The notes under the pieces: model-generated
Told to the model about the DNA's origin: nothing
The model's input: the letters and a program-made list of their open reading frames with translations, nothing else
The model's database searches: none
Program-made: the position numbers and the translations under genes
DNA from: Hyphomicrobiales bacterium
GTDB lineage: Bacteria; Pseudomonadota; Alphaproteobacteria; Rhizobiales; Beijerinckiaceae
Direction of reading: 5' to 3'
NCBI GenBank assembly: GCA_028290085.1
Contig: JAQGKN010000108.1
Span: 1 to 6,187 of the forward strand
DNA length: 6,187 nucleotides
In this document: piece by piece, positions 1 to 6,001 of the stretch
How the letters are laid out: every line of letters begins with the position of its first letter
Numbering within the stretch: position 1 is the stretch's first letter

Positions 1-582
1 GGCGACAAGGAGACGGCCTTTGCGGCTTCCGGCGATAATTACACGTCGCTTCGCAGCGGCGGCTTGCTGAAGACAGACAATCCGCTTGATGTCGGCGTAC
101 TCGGCGACGCTTGGCTTGCAATTAAAACGCCGAGTGGCACGGCCTACACCAAGGACGGCCGCATGCAGATGCTTGACTCTGGCGAGCTGCGGACAATGAC
201 AGGACAGCAAGTTCTGGACGCCAGCGGCTCTGCCATGACGCTCGATCCCAATGGTGGGGCACCACGCATTTCGCGCGACGGAATGATGACGCAGAACGGC
301 AACCAGGTCGGCGCACTGGGTCTGTTCCGCATCGACTCCCAAGCAAAGCTCACACCGGCTGGCACGTCGGGCTTCACCACCGACCGGCCTGCGACACCCG
401 TTCTAGACTTCGTGAAGAATGGTGTGGCGCAGGGCTTTATCGAAACGAGCAACGTCAATCCGGTCATGGAAATGGCGCGTCTCGTAGCCGTGCAGCGAAC
501 CTTCGAATCCGTCAGCTCAGCTTTGGACGGCTCGGACACCGCATTGCGTGACGCCATTCGCAGCCTCGGACCCTCCGCATGA
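1..582 (+). CDS. flgF: Flagellar basal-body rod protein FlgF (3' part; start lies left of the window)
   Basis: This is the C-terminal 193 residues of a proximal-rod protein of the flagellar basal body. The frame is open from base 1. The first in-window methionine or leucine codons are not taken as the start, because family-like sequence already precedes them; roughly 50 N-terminal residues of a normal FlgF of about 240 are missing. The visible part carries the FlgF/FlgG-type core (GDAWLAIKTPSGTAYTKDGR, then a G-x-L-x-T-x-x-G-x-x-VLD segment). It ends with the conserved C-terminal heptad region of rod and hook proteins (SNVNPVMEMARLVAVQRTFE), which packs in the rod's helical core. FlgF rather than FlgG is favoured by the divergent core and by the fliI gene directly downstream, an arrangement usual in Rhizobiales. 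The stop TGA overlaps the fliI start (ATGA), suggesting translational coupling. Family identity is strong; the F versus G choice is somewhat less certain. Confidence 0.88.
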   Translation, partial: GDKETAFAASGDNYTSLRSGGLLKTDNPLDVGVLGDAWLAIKTPSGTAYTKDGRMQMLDSGELRTMTGQQVLDASGSAMTLDPNGGAPRISRDGMMTQNGNQVGALGLFRIDSQAKLTPAGTSGFTTDRPATPVLDFVKNGVAQGFIETSNVNPVMEMARLVAVQRTFESVSSALDGSDTALRDAIRSLGPSA

Positions 583-1907
583 CAGATGAGCGCATCAACG
601 CCCTGGCCGACCGCCTCGATGCTTGCCTGGCAAGTGACAACCTTGTGCAGATCACAGGCCACGTTACGGAAGTTACACCGTCGTCGTTTCGCGTCGCGGG
701 GCTTACACCCTTCCTGCGGCTCGGCGATCGGCTGGAAATTCTGGAAGACGATGATGGCATGGGCGAGATCGTGCGCATCGATCCCGCAGGTGCGGTCGTC
801 AAGCCTTTCGCAAATCGCATCGAGGTCGGCATAGGCGCGCGCGCACGTGTCGCGGGACGCCTTACACTTTCGCCTGATCCAAGTTGGCGCGGTCGCATCA
901 TTGACGCGCTCGGAAAACCGATCGACGGTTTAGGCGTGTTGCGCAACGGCGAGATGCCGGTGCCGATCGAGGCCGAACCACCTGCGGCCATGACGCGCGG
1001 ACGCGTGACGCAAAGGGTCAGCACCGGCATTCGCGCCATCGACGTGTTCACGCCGCTTTGCGCTGGCCAGCGCATCGGTGTCTTCGCAGGCTCGGGCGTC
1101 GGCAAGTCGACCCTGCTCTCCATGTTCGCGCGCTCGCGCGGCTTCGACACAGTGGTCGTGGCCCTCGTGGGCGAACGCGGGCGTGAATTGCGCGAGTTCG
1201 TGGAGGAGTCGCTTGGCGAAGCACGGCAGAACGCCGTCACCATCGCAGCAACCAGCGACGAGAGCCCGATGCGCAGGCGGCTCGCACCACGCACCGCCAT
1301 GGCCGTCGCCGAATATTTTCGCGATCTCGGCCATTCGGTTTTGCTGATCGTCGACTCCGTCACACGCTTCGCGCACGCTGCGCGCGACGTAGCCCTGGCT
1401 GCGGGTGAACCCGCTGTCGCGCGTGGCTATCCGCCGAGCGTCTTCACTGATCTCCCGAAGCTGCTCGAGCGCGCCGGTCCCGGCGCCGAGGGCAGCGGTT
1501 CCATTACGGGTATCTTTTCCGTCCTCGTCGACGGCGACGACCACAACGATCCTGTTGCCGATGCCATCCGCGGCACGCTGGACGGCCACGTGGTGCTGTC
1601 GCGCGCGATCGCCGATCAGGGCCGCTATCCCGCAATCGATATCCTTGGCTCGATTTCACGCCTGTCGCATCATGTCTGGAGCCCCGAGCAGCGCGCGCTC
1701 GTCATGCGTCTGCGGGCGTTGACCGCCCGTTACGAAGACACGCGCGATCTGCGATTGATGGGTGGCTATCAGCCCGGCAATGACGCGGAACTCGATCAGG
1801 CGATGAGCGCCGTTCCCAAGCTCTACAATGCGCTGATGCAATTGCCGCATGCACCGAGCAGCGAAGATGGCTTCCGCGACCTGGCAGAAGCACTGCGCGC
1901 GCAATAG
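579..1907 (+). CDS. fliI: Flagellum-specific ATP synthase / type III export ATPase FliI
   Basis: A complete 442-residue protein, the normal length for FliI, the cytoplasmic hexameric ATPase that energises flagellar type III export together with FliH and FliJ. The N-terminal beta-barrel domain covers about residues 20-95. The ATPase core has Walker A GSGVGKST at 171-178, GERGRE with the probable catalytic Glu at 199-204, Walker B LLIVDS at 255-260 followed by TRFAHAARD, and the signature RGYPPSVF at 282-289. SIxGIFxVLVDGDDHNDPVAD (about 308-328) and GRYPAIDILGSISR (348-361) are also typical of FliI/YscN ATPases and not of F1 subunits. The start ATG overlaps the flgF stop (ATGA), so no strong Shine-Dalgarno is needed; upstream of it the sequence is C-rich. 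The stop TAG lies within a perfect palindrome. A virulence-type YscN/SctN is the alternative, but the flgF neighbour argues for the flagellar paralogue. Confidence 0.96.
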   Translation: MTDERINALADRLDACLASDNLVQITGHVTEVTPSSFRVAGLTPFLRLGDRLEILEDDDGMGEIVRIDPAGAVVKPFANRIEVGIGARARVAGRLTLSPDPSWRGRIIDALGKPIDGLGVLRNGEMPVPIEAEPPAAMTRGRVTQRVSTGIRAIDVFTPLCAGQRIGVFAGSGVGKSTLLSMFARSRGFDTVVVALVGERGRELREFVEESLGEARQNAVTIAATSDESPMRRRLAPRTAMAVAEYFRDLGHSVLLIVDSVTRFAHAARDVALAAGEPAVARGYPPSVFTDLPKLLERAGPGAEGSGSITGIFSVLVDGDDHNDPVADAIRGTLDGHVVLSRAIADQGRYPAIDILGSISRLSHHVWSPEQRALVMRLRALTARYEDTRDLRLMGGYQPGNDAELDQAMSAVPKLYNALMQLPHAPSSEDGFRDLAEALRAQ

Positions 1908-1917
1908 CGCGCGCAGT
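1892..1917. terminator. Perfect 11-bp inverted repeat over the fliI stop codon, possible bidirectional terminator
   Basis: The arms ACTGCGCGCGC (1892-1902) and GCGCGCGCAGT (1907-1917) are exact reverse complements around a 4-base loop AATA. The fliI stop TAG (1905-1907) spans the loop and the first base of the right arm. The hairpin sits at the meeting point of two convergent genes (the next minus-strand stop is at 1924), the usual place for a shared terminator. Neither side is followed by a run of T, so it is not a textbook intrinsic terminator; it may instead be an RNA 3'-end stabiliser. A competing outer pairing exists between GCACTG (1890-1895) and CAGTGC (1918-1923). The structure is seen directly; the function is inferred. 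Confidence 0.6.
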
Positions 1918-1923
1918 CAGTGC

Positions 1924-2448
1924 TTAGTCGTCGCCTTCAATGACGCCCGTCGTTGTAACGATGACCCAGCGACGACCACGTGCTTCAATCGCGGTCACGC
2001 TGCCTGCGCCTTCGATGTCCGTGCCCGGCTTCACCATGAGAAAGCCGGAAGGTCCTTGAACCAGAGCCTCGTTCTGAAACATCCCGCGCATACGAAAGCC
2101 AGAAAGAACGGCTGCTGGCGGATAGCGATGAACACCACGATCGGCCTGCCCGCCGCCGCGCTTCGAAAAGACGGTACCGATCGGCGTGTAGTCGAGAGCT
2201 GCGGCTTCGCGGAAAGGCGCGTCGGGTGAGTTGCCTGTATAGGGGACGCTCGCTGGCTGCGAGAAAATCGCGAAATGCTCTGCGCCGTTGACGCCCGGCA
2301 TTTGCCCTGTACGCACGAGCATCACCGCGGCGAAGCTCACCGAGACCCCCGCAAGACCGACACCCGCCGCGCCCAACGCGAGATCGCTCGCTGGCACAGC
2401 CGCACAGCCCACAGCTGCGAGAATTTTCACCAGGATCGAGGATTTCAT
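1924..2448 (-). CDS. Membrane-anchored protein of unknown function, 174 residues
   Basis: I do not recognise a named family. The protein begins MKSSILVKILAAVG and has an almost continuous hydrophobic stretch. The best membrane segment is about residues 23-45 (rich in Ala, Gly, Val, Leu), followed by RTGQMPG, so it looks like a single N-terminal anchor with a periplasmic body. After a low-complexity linker (about 55-110), a small domain at about 112-172 reads as a run of short beta strands: NEALVQGPSGFLMVKPGTDI, then GAGSVTAIE and RRWVIVTTTGVI. Its layout (bound segment, pG turn, G-x-V-x-x-I, W-V-I-V-T) recalls PilP/GspC-type beta domains, but that is only an impression. The start could instead be GTG at 2475, adding nine residues; neither has a good ribosome site, and I chose the ATG because the membrane segment follows it directly. 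It converges with fliI and lies 84 bases downstream of the broken dehydrogenase, so it could be read through from that operon. Cys15 is in AVGC, a poor lipobox. Confidence 0.6.
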   Translation of the reverse strand: MKSSILVKILAAVGCAAVPASDLALGAAGVGLAGVSVSFAAVMLVRTGQMPGVNGAEHFAIFSQPASVPYTGNSPDAPFREAAALDYTPIGTVFSKRGGGQADRGVHRYPPAAVLSGFRMRGMFQNEALVQGPSGFLMVKPGTDIEGAGSVTAIEARGRRWVIVTTTGVIEGDD

Positions 2449-2532
2449 GAGCGCACCACGGACGAGAGGGTTCACCCGTCACTGTGCTCGCTCGATATTG
2501 TGCGAAGCTTTCGTGATAATGGCGCGTTCCGC

Positions 2533-3232
2533 TCAGCCTTTAGTTCGAAGAGTGCTTCGTCCACCGTCTACCGCGATCACCTGACCCGTGATCCAGCCCG
2601 ATTGTGGCCCAGCGAGCAATGCCACCATGGGCGCGATGTCCTCGGCTTCCCCGAGGCGCGGCAGCGCATGCATGGCCGCGATGGCATCGGCCATTTGCGG
2701 ATTGGAGAGGAGCTTGGCGGCAAGCGGCGTGCGTGTCAGGGACGGCGCGATGCAATTGACGCGGATTTTAGGCGCGAGTTCGGCGGCGAGCGAACGCGTC
2801 AATGCTTCGACCGCCCCCTTTGCCATCCCAATGGAGGCATGGCCTCGCGCCCGGCGAGTATTTGATCATGAAAGGCAGCGCAGCCTGCACGGCTTCGGCA
2901 GCCCAGATCGCATTGACCAGAAAGTCGCGCTCGAAATCGACCCGCGTCAGGCGCGAGACGGGCTTGATGTTGATCGTGCCTACCGCGAAGACGAGCCCAG
3001 CAATGACACCGTCCGCTGATGCCTCCTGGCTCGCCTGTTTGAAGGCATCCGGGGCGTCGAAATCGATGCAGGTAAAGGTCGCGCCGAGTTCGGATGCCAG
3101 CGTTTCCAGAGCATCGCTGCGACGCGCGACGAGATGCACCTGCGCGCCCGCTTGCACCAGTGCACGCGCGCTCGCCTCGCCGACACCGCCGGTCGCGCCA
3201 TAGATCAAAATCGGCGCTGCTGAATTGGTCAT
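2533..3232 (-). pseudogene. Short-chain dehydrogenase/reductase (SDR) gene broken by a frameshifting internal deletion
   Basis: Two open frames on the minus strand hold the two halves of one SDR protein. The first half (from ATG 3232) has a nucleotide-binding turn GATGGVG at residues 12-18 with LVARR about 18 residues later (NADP-type), FAVG where classical SDRs have NNAG, and VN at 106-107. Homology is lost after about residue 128 (position 2849), and that frame runs 26 more residues out of register to a stop at 2768. The second half is in the next frame from about 2847: GHASIGMAKGAVEALTRSLAAE, then IRVNCIAPSLTRTP and WITGQVIAVDGG, ending at TGA 2533. At the joint the beta5 strand and the Ser-containing segment that should lie between ALPFM and GHASIG are absent. 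By memory of the family this is about 12-15 residues, so a deletion of roughly 35-45 bases with a one-base net shift is the simplest reading. The gene lies 20 bases after the MobA-like gene and has a good ribosome site at 3237-3242. An assembly error is the alternative. Confidence 0.75.
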
Positions 3233-3236
3233 GAGA

Positions 3237-3242
3237 ACCTCC
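3237..3242 (-). promoter_or_regulatory. Shine-Dalgarno of the SDR pseudogene
   Basis: Read on the minus strand the sequence is GGAGGT four bases before ATG (GGAGGT-TCTC-ATG). It fixes the dehydrogenase start at 3232 and shows that translation initiation has not decayed even though the coding frame is broken. Confidence 0.7.
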
Positions 3243-3252
3243 GTTGTCAGGT

Positions 3253-3894
3253 CTACGGAGTGTTCTCCTGATCGGATGAAAATGGCCGTGCCAGATCGCG
3301 CAGGGCGTCGGGCGTGTCGATGTCGACACGCGCGGCTTCGTCGCTCACGGCCACCTCGAGAACTCCGTCACTTAAACCGCGCAGCACCTGACGCGCGCCA
3401 GCATCGCCATGCAGTGCAGCCAACGCCGGAAACAAATGCGCCGAAATCAGCACGGGATTGCCGCGCTCGCCCGCAAAGCTCGGAACAACGGCGAGCGCTT
3501 CGGGATGCGCCTCGAATGCCGCCGTGAGCGTGTCGATGAGCGCGGGCCCAACCAAAGGCATGTCGCCCAGCAGCACGACCACACCGTGCGCCGATGGCGG
3601 GCACTGCGCGAGCCCCGCCTTCAGCGACGATGCCATGCCCGTCTCGTAATCGGAGTTGTGCACGGGCCTGACGTCAAGCCCGTTGAGTTCGGCCAGCACG
3701 GCCTCGCGTGCATGGCCCGTGACGACGATCACCGGCGAAAGCCTCGCCGCATGAGCGGCCTCGACGACATGGCGCACCAGCGCCTTGCCATCATAATGCG
3801 CGACGAGCTTCGTGACGGGCGCAGTGTCTCCAGCAGCGGCACGAAAACGCGAGGCTTTGCCCGCCGCCAGAACGATGGCGGCGACCTCACTCAT
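3253..3894 (-). CDS. MobA/MocA-like molybdopterin nucleotidyltransferase (NTP transferase)
   Basis: A 213-residue protein of the MobA-like NTP-transferase fold, which attaches a nucleotide to molybdopterin in the cytoplasm. The nucleotide-binding loop LAAGKASRF is at residues 9-17 and a TKL lysine at 28-30. VVLLGDMPLV with the metal-binding Asp is at 106-115, GNPVLI at 145-150, GDAGAR at 163-168 and DIDTPDAL at 191-198. LAAG rather than LAGG is the version found in CTP-using MocA enzymes, so a cytosine dinucleotide cofactor is likely, which fits a CO dehydrogenase or aldehyde oxidase type partner; this substrate call is inference. The usual RMG after the loop is replaced by RFRAAAG with a short insertion. 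The start was set at ATG 3894 (MSEVAAIVLAAG), the family's usual beginning, overlapping the upstream stop by 8 bases. ATG codons at 3915, 3912 and 3906 are possible but add only MMRMSWP. No start has a clear Shine-Dalgarno, so coupling to the upstream gene is likely. Confidence 0.86.
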   Translation of the reverse strand: MSEVAAIVLAAGKASRFRAAAGDTAPVTKLVAHYDGKALVRHVVEAAHAARLSPVIVVTGHAREAVLAELNGLDVRPVHNSDYETGMASSLKAGLAQCPPSAHGVVVLLGDMPLVGPALIDTLTAAFEAHPEALAVVPSFAGERGNPVLISAHLFPALAALHGDAGARQVLRGLSDGVLEVAVSDEAARVDIDTPDALRDLARPFSSDQENTP

Positions 3895-4912
3895 CGGCCA
3901 TGACATCCGCATCATTGCCGCCGAGCCTGGGCTGCGGACGCGAGACGATTTCCATCAGAAGACCACCAGAACCCATGCGGCGAATATCGGCGGAACGCAC
4001 CGGCAGGCGCGCGAGCATGCGATGCAACACCCAGTCGAAGCCGTTCTCCTTGGGCGACCGCGCGCAACCCGGCGCACCCAGCACAGGCTTGCCGCCGAGT
4101 TCGCCGATCAGAAGCAGGTTGCCGGGATCGACAGGCATTCCAAAATGCTCGATCCGCCCGCCCGCAGCAGTCAGCGCGGCTGGAATGACATCGCGCCGAT
4201 CGGTAATGGCGGAGGCGCCAAAGACGATGATGAGATCCGCCTCGACCTGAATCTCCTCGAGCGCCGCCACGAGCGCTGTCGTCTCATGCGGCACACGAAG
4301 CTCGCGCGCGATGCTCGCTCTCGCAGGCGCAATACGCTCACGCATGACGCGGAGTGTCTTGTCGACAGTCGAGGGCTTCAGTCCCGGCAAGAGTGTCGAG
4401 ACGATGCCGAGGCGCAATGGCGCGAAGGCCGCAACACGCAACCGCTCGCCATGCGCAGACGCAATCGCCGCCTCGACGATCCTCTGCGGCACCGCGAAGG
4501 GGATGACCTTCACAGTCGCAATCATCTCGCCCTCGACGACCGTGCAAAACGGCGGCAAGGTAGCGAGCGTCACCTGCTCGTCCACCGCATTCACTGCATC
4601 GACCAACGAAGGTTCCACCACGAGAACGCCCGCGCATGTGGCGAACAGATTGGCGCGGCCCGTAAAGGCCGGATCGACGCGCACCTGTTCGCCCGCAATG
4701 GCGTCGGCCAGCATCGCTGCTGCATGATCCTCGCCGATATCACCCTGTTCGAGCTGCGCAACGACGACATCGCCAAGGCCCGCATAGCGAAGCGCCGTGA
4801 CATGCTCATGCGTGAGCACCGTGCCTTTTTTCAGCACGAGACCATCGCGCTTCACCGAATGGGCGAGAATGCCGCCCTCAGCCATTTCGAGCTGGACGGG
4901 GCCGAACTTCAA
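3887..4912 (-). CDS. Molybdopterin-binding protein (MoeA/MogA-type domain) of a cox-like maturation operon, TTG start
   Basis: A 341-residue cytoplasmic protein with a C-terminal molybdopterin-binding (MoCF) domain, thought to act in molybdenum-cofactor handling for the hydroxylase this operon matures. The N-terminal 60 or so residues (KFGPVQLEMAEGGILAHSV, then GLVLKKGTVLT) resemble the MoeA-like entry region. The middle (about 60-165) has no motif I can name. The MoCF part includes ADLIIVFGASAITDRRDVIP (225-244), GMPVDPGNLLLIG (258-270), and the diagnostic APGCARSPKENGFDWVL (280-296), followed by GSGGLLMEI (314-322). The frame is open far upstream to 5128, but that part overlaps the XdhC gene; the TTG at 4912-4910 gives the family's standard MKFGPV start, has GGAG eight bases upstream and overlaps the previous stop in the form TTGA. 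The first in-frame ATG would cut off conserved residues. It is shorter than true MoeA (about 400) and lacks its full domain set, so it is not named moeA. Confidence 0.86.
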   Translation of the reverse strand: MKFGPVQLEMAEGGILAHSVKRDGLVLKKGTVLTHEHVTALRYAGLGDVVVAQLEQGDIGEDHAAAMLADAIAGEQVRVDPAFTGRANLFATCAGVLVVEPSLVDAVNAVDEQVTLATLPPFCTVVEGEMIATVKVIPFAVPQRIVEAAIASAHGERLRVAAFAPLRLGIVSTLLPGLKPSTVDKTLRVMRERIAPARASIARELRVPHETTALVAALEEIQVEADLIIVFGASAITDRRDVIPAALTAAGGRIEHFGMPVDPGNLLLIGELGGKPVLGAPGCARSPKENGFDWVLHRMLARLPVRSADIRRMGSGGLLMEIVSRPQPRLGGNDADVMADE

Positions 4913-5610
4913 GCTGCTTTCTCCACGCGCAAAGGCTTCTTGCGCAGGCTGAGAATGATCTCGGCGAGCACCGAAACCGCGATCTCGGCGGGCGTCACAG
5001 CGCCGATGTCGAGACCGATGGGCGCATGGATGCGCTGCGTCTGCTCCACTGTGAAGTGCTTGGCATGCAGCCGCTCGATGCGCTTGCCATGCGTCTTTCG
5101 CGAGCCGAGCGCCCCAATGTAGAAACAATCGGCGGCGAGCGCCTGCTCCAGCGCAGGATCGTCGATCTTGGGATCGTGCGTGAAGCAGGCCATCGCCGTG
5201 TAGCGATCGAGCTTCATCGGCGGCAGCACGGTTTCCGGCCAGTCGGCGATGACCGGAGTGTCTGGGAAACGCTCGGGCGTGGCAAACGCCGTGCGTGGAT
5301 CGACGATGGTCATGTCGAACCCGCCGAGCCGCGCGATGGGGGCGAGCGCCTGCGTGATGTGCACTGCGCCGATTACGATGAGCCGCACGGGCGGCACCTG
5401 CACCGTCAGAAAATAAGTCGCGCCCTCATGCTCGACCATGCCGCTCTTGCCGCTGCGCAAGGCCTCGTCGATGGGGTCAGCCAGGGCATCGCCTGCGAGC
5501 GCTTCCGCCCGCACGATCCGCTGTGCGCCACCGTCCATGGCGGTGACCAGCACCGCCGCGCGGCGCTCGGCGCGGGCTTCATTCAACTTGGTGAGAAGAT
5601 CGAGACGCAT
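4909..5610 (-). CDS. XdhC-family protein, C-terminal Rossmann-domain half (molybdenum hydroxylase maturation)
   Basis: A 233-residue XdhC/CoxI-type protein. Family members bind the molybdenum cofactor and help sulfurate and insert it into hydroxylases of the xanthine dehydrogenase / CO dehydrogenase group; they act in the cytoplasm. About residues 1-70 form a short alpha/beta entry region containing RSGKSGMVE (52-60). The Rossmann-like XdhC_C domain follows: RLIVIGAVHITQALAPIA (76-93), TIVDPRTAFATPERFP (101-116), THDPKIDDPAL (144-154), YIGALGSRKTH (164-174) and the signature HAPIGLDIGAVTPAEIAVSVLAEI (195-218). The start at ATG 5610 gives the family's MRLDLL beginning, has GAGAGG eight bases upstream and shares one base with the preceding stop (TGATG). 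The open frame extends to 5763 but that would overlap the upstream gene. The XdhC N-terminal domain with its SGGC motif is absent here and is encoded by the gene just upstream. Confidence 0.92.
   Translation of the reverse strand: MRLDLLTKLNEARAERRAAVLVTAMDGGAQRIVRAEALAGDALADPIDEALRSGKSGMVEHEGATYFLTVQVPPVRLIVIGAVHITQALAPIARLGGFDMTIVDPRTAFATPERFPDTPVIADWPETVLPPMKLDRYTAMACFTHDPKIDDPALEQALAADCFYIGALGSRKTHGKRIERLHAKHFTVEQTQRIHAPIGLDIGAVTPAEIAVSVLAEIILSLRKKPLRVEKAA
4910..4924 (-). promoter_or_regulatory. Start-deciding ribosome site and TTG start codon
   Basis: On the minus strand GGAG (4924-4921), an 8-base spacer and TTG (4912-4910) lie at the 3' end of the XdhC gene, whose TGA stop (4911-4909) shares two bases with the TTG. 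This is a TTGA equivalent of the common ATGA coupling junction, and it supports the non-ATG start of the molybdopterin-binding protein. Confidence 0.65.
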
Positions 5611-5933
5611 CAGTCGATCCTCTCGACATAGACGCGAATGCGCCCGCCGCAGGAAAGGCCGGCACGCCACGCCGTCTCGTCGGCCACGCCGAATTCGAGC
5701 ACGCGCGGCTTGCCGTCGCCGATCACGTCGAGCGCTTCGGTCACGACATCGCCCTCGACGCATCCGCCGGAGACAGAGCCGAGGAAATGCCCCTCTGAAT
5801 CGATGGCCAGATGGCTGCCGACCGGACGGGGCGCCGAGCCCCAGGTTTCGACCACGGTCGCCAGCGCAACGCCGCGCCCTTCGCGCCGCCAGACTGCGGC
5901 CTGACCCAGAATATCGTCATCGCTCGAGAGCAT
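5610..5933 (-). CDS. XdhC-family protein, N-terminal-domain half
   Basis: A 107-residue stand-alone XdhC N-terminal domain (XdhC/CoxI type). Key blocks are GRGVALATVVETWGSAPRPVGS (19-40), GHFLGSVSGGCVEGDVV (48-64) with Cys58, and WRAGLSCGGRIRVYVE (89-104) with Cys96; these two cysteine motifs are the family hallmarks. XdhC proteins guide molybdenum-cofactor sulfuration and insertion, and the split pair probably works as a complex with the following gene. In full-length XdhC both halves are one chain of about 250-350 residues, so this is a split arrangement, and one that is common in cox-type clusters. The start ATG at 5933 has a perfect Shine-Dalgarno. The gap to the CoxE-like gene is 68 bases; the gap to the next gene is a one-base overlap. 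Confidence 0.92.
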   Translation of the reverse strand: MLSSDDDILGQAAVWRREGRGVALATVVETWGSAPRPVGSHLAIDSEGHFLGSVSGGCVEGDVVTEALDVIGDGKPRVLEFGVADETAWRAGLSCGGRIRVYVERID

Positions 5934-5937
5934 AAGG

Positions 5938-5944
5938 ACCTCCT
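5938..5944 (-). promoter_or_regulatory. Strong Shine-Dalgarno for the XdhC N-terminal-domain gene
   Basis: The minus strand reads AGGAGGT four bases before the ATG (5933), a full match to the anti-Shine-Dalgarno. It is the strongest ribosome site in the right-hand block and would set entry into the coupled run of genes that follows. The rest of the 68-base gap (5934-6001) shows no promoter I would defend. Confidence 0.75.
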
Positions 5945-6001
5945 ATCGAGATGTTTAGCCGAATATAGCGCTTCGCTTGCCATTCGTCACGCGAACGGGT
6001 G

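Noticed and set aside
512..1363. Minus-strand open frame (283 codons) opposite fliI
   Set aside because: Ser/Arg/Pro-rich with no recognisable domain, entirely opposite a textbook FliI; a shadow.
930..1589. Second minus-strand open frame opposite fliI (219 codons)
   Set aside because: No family motif and no ribosome site considered credible; a composition effect of the fliI codons.
1849..2229. Plus-strand open frame crossing the end of fliI
   Set aside because: It would run through the hairpin and oppose the minus-strand membrane protein gene; His/Cys/Arg-rich with no motif.
2476..2532. Possible promoter for the unknown membrane protein gene
   Set aside because: On the minus strand there are loosely TATA-like bases (ATATCG) and a TTATCA upstream, but the matches and spacing are too weak to call.
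2768..2849. The out-of-register tail of the first SDR half as a genuine new C-terminus
   Set aside because: The residues after position 2849 in that frame are Gly/Arg-rich and do not resemble SDR sequence, while the next frame continues the family exactly.
3812..5122. Long plus-strand open frame (436 codons) opposite the molybdopterin-binding gene
   Set aside because: Its protein is rich in Arg, His and Gln without any motif, and the minus-strand frame carries clear family signatures over the same bases; this is an antisense shadow common in GC-rich DNA.
5611..5763. Upstream extension of the XdhC C-terminal gene to 5763
   Set aside because: The extension overlaps the XdhC N-terminal gene and is Arg-rich; the family start MRLDLL at 5610 has a ribosome site and a one-base overlap.
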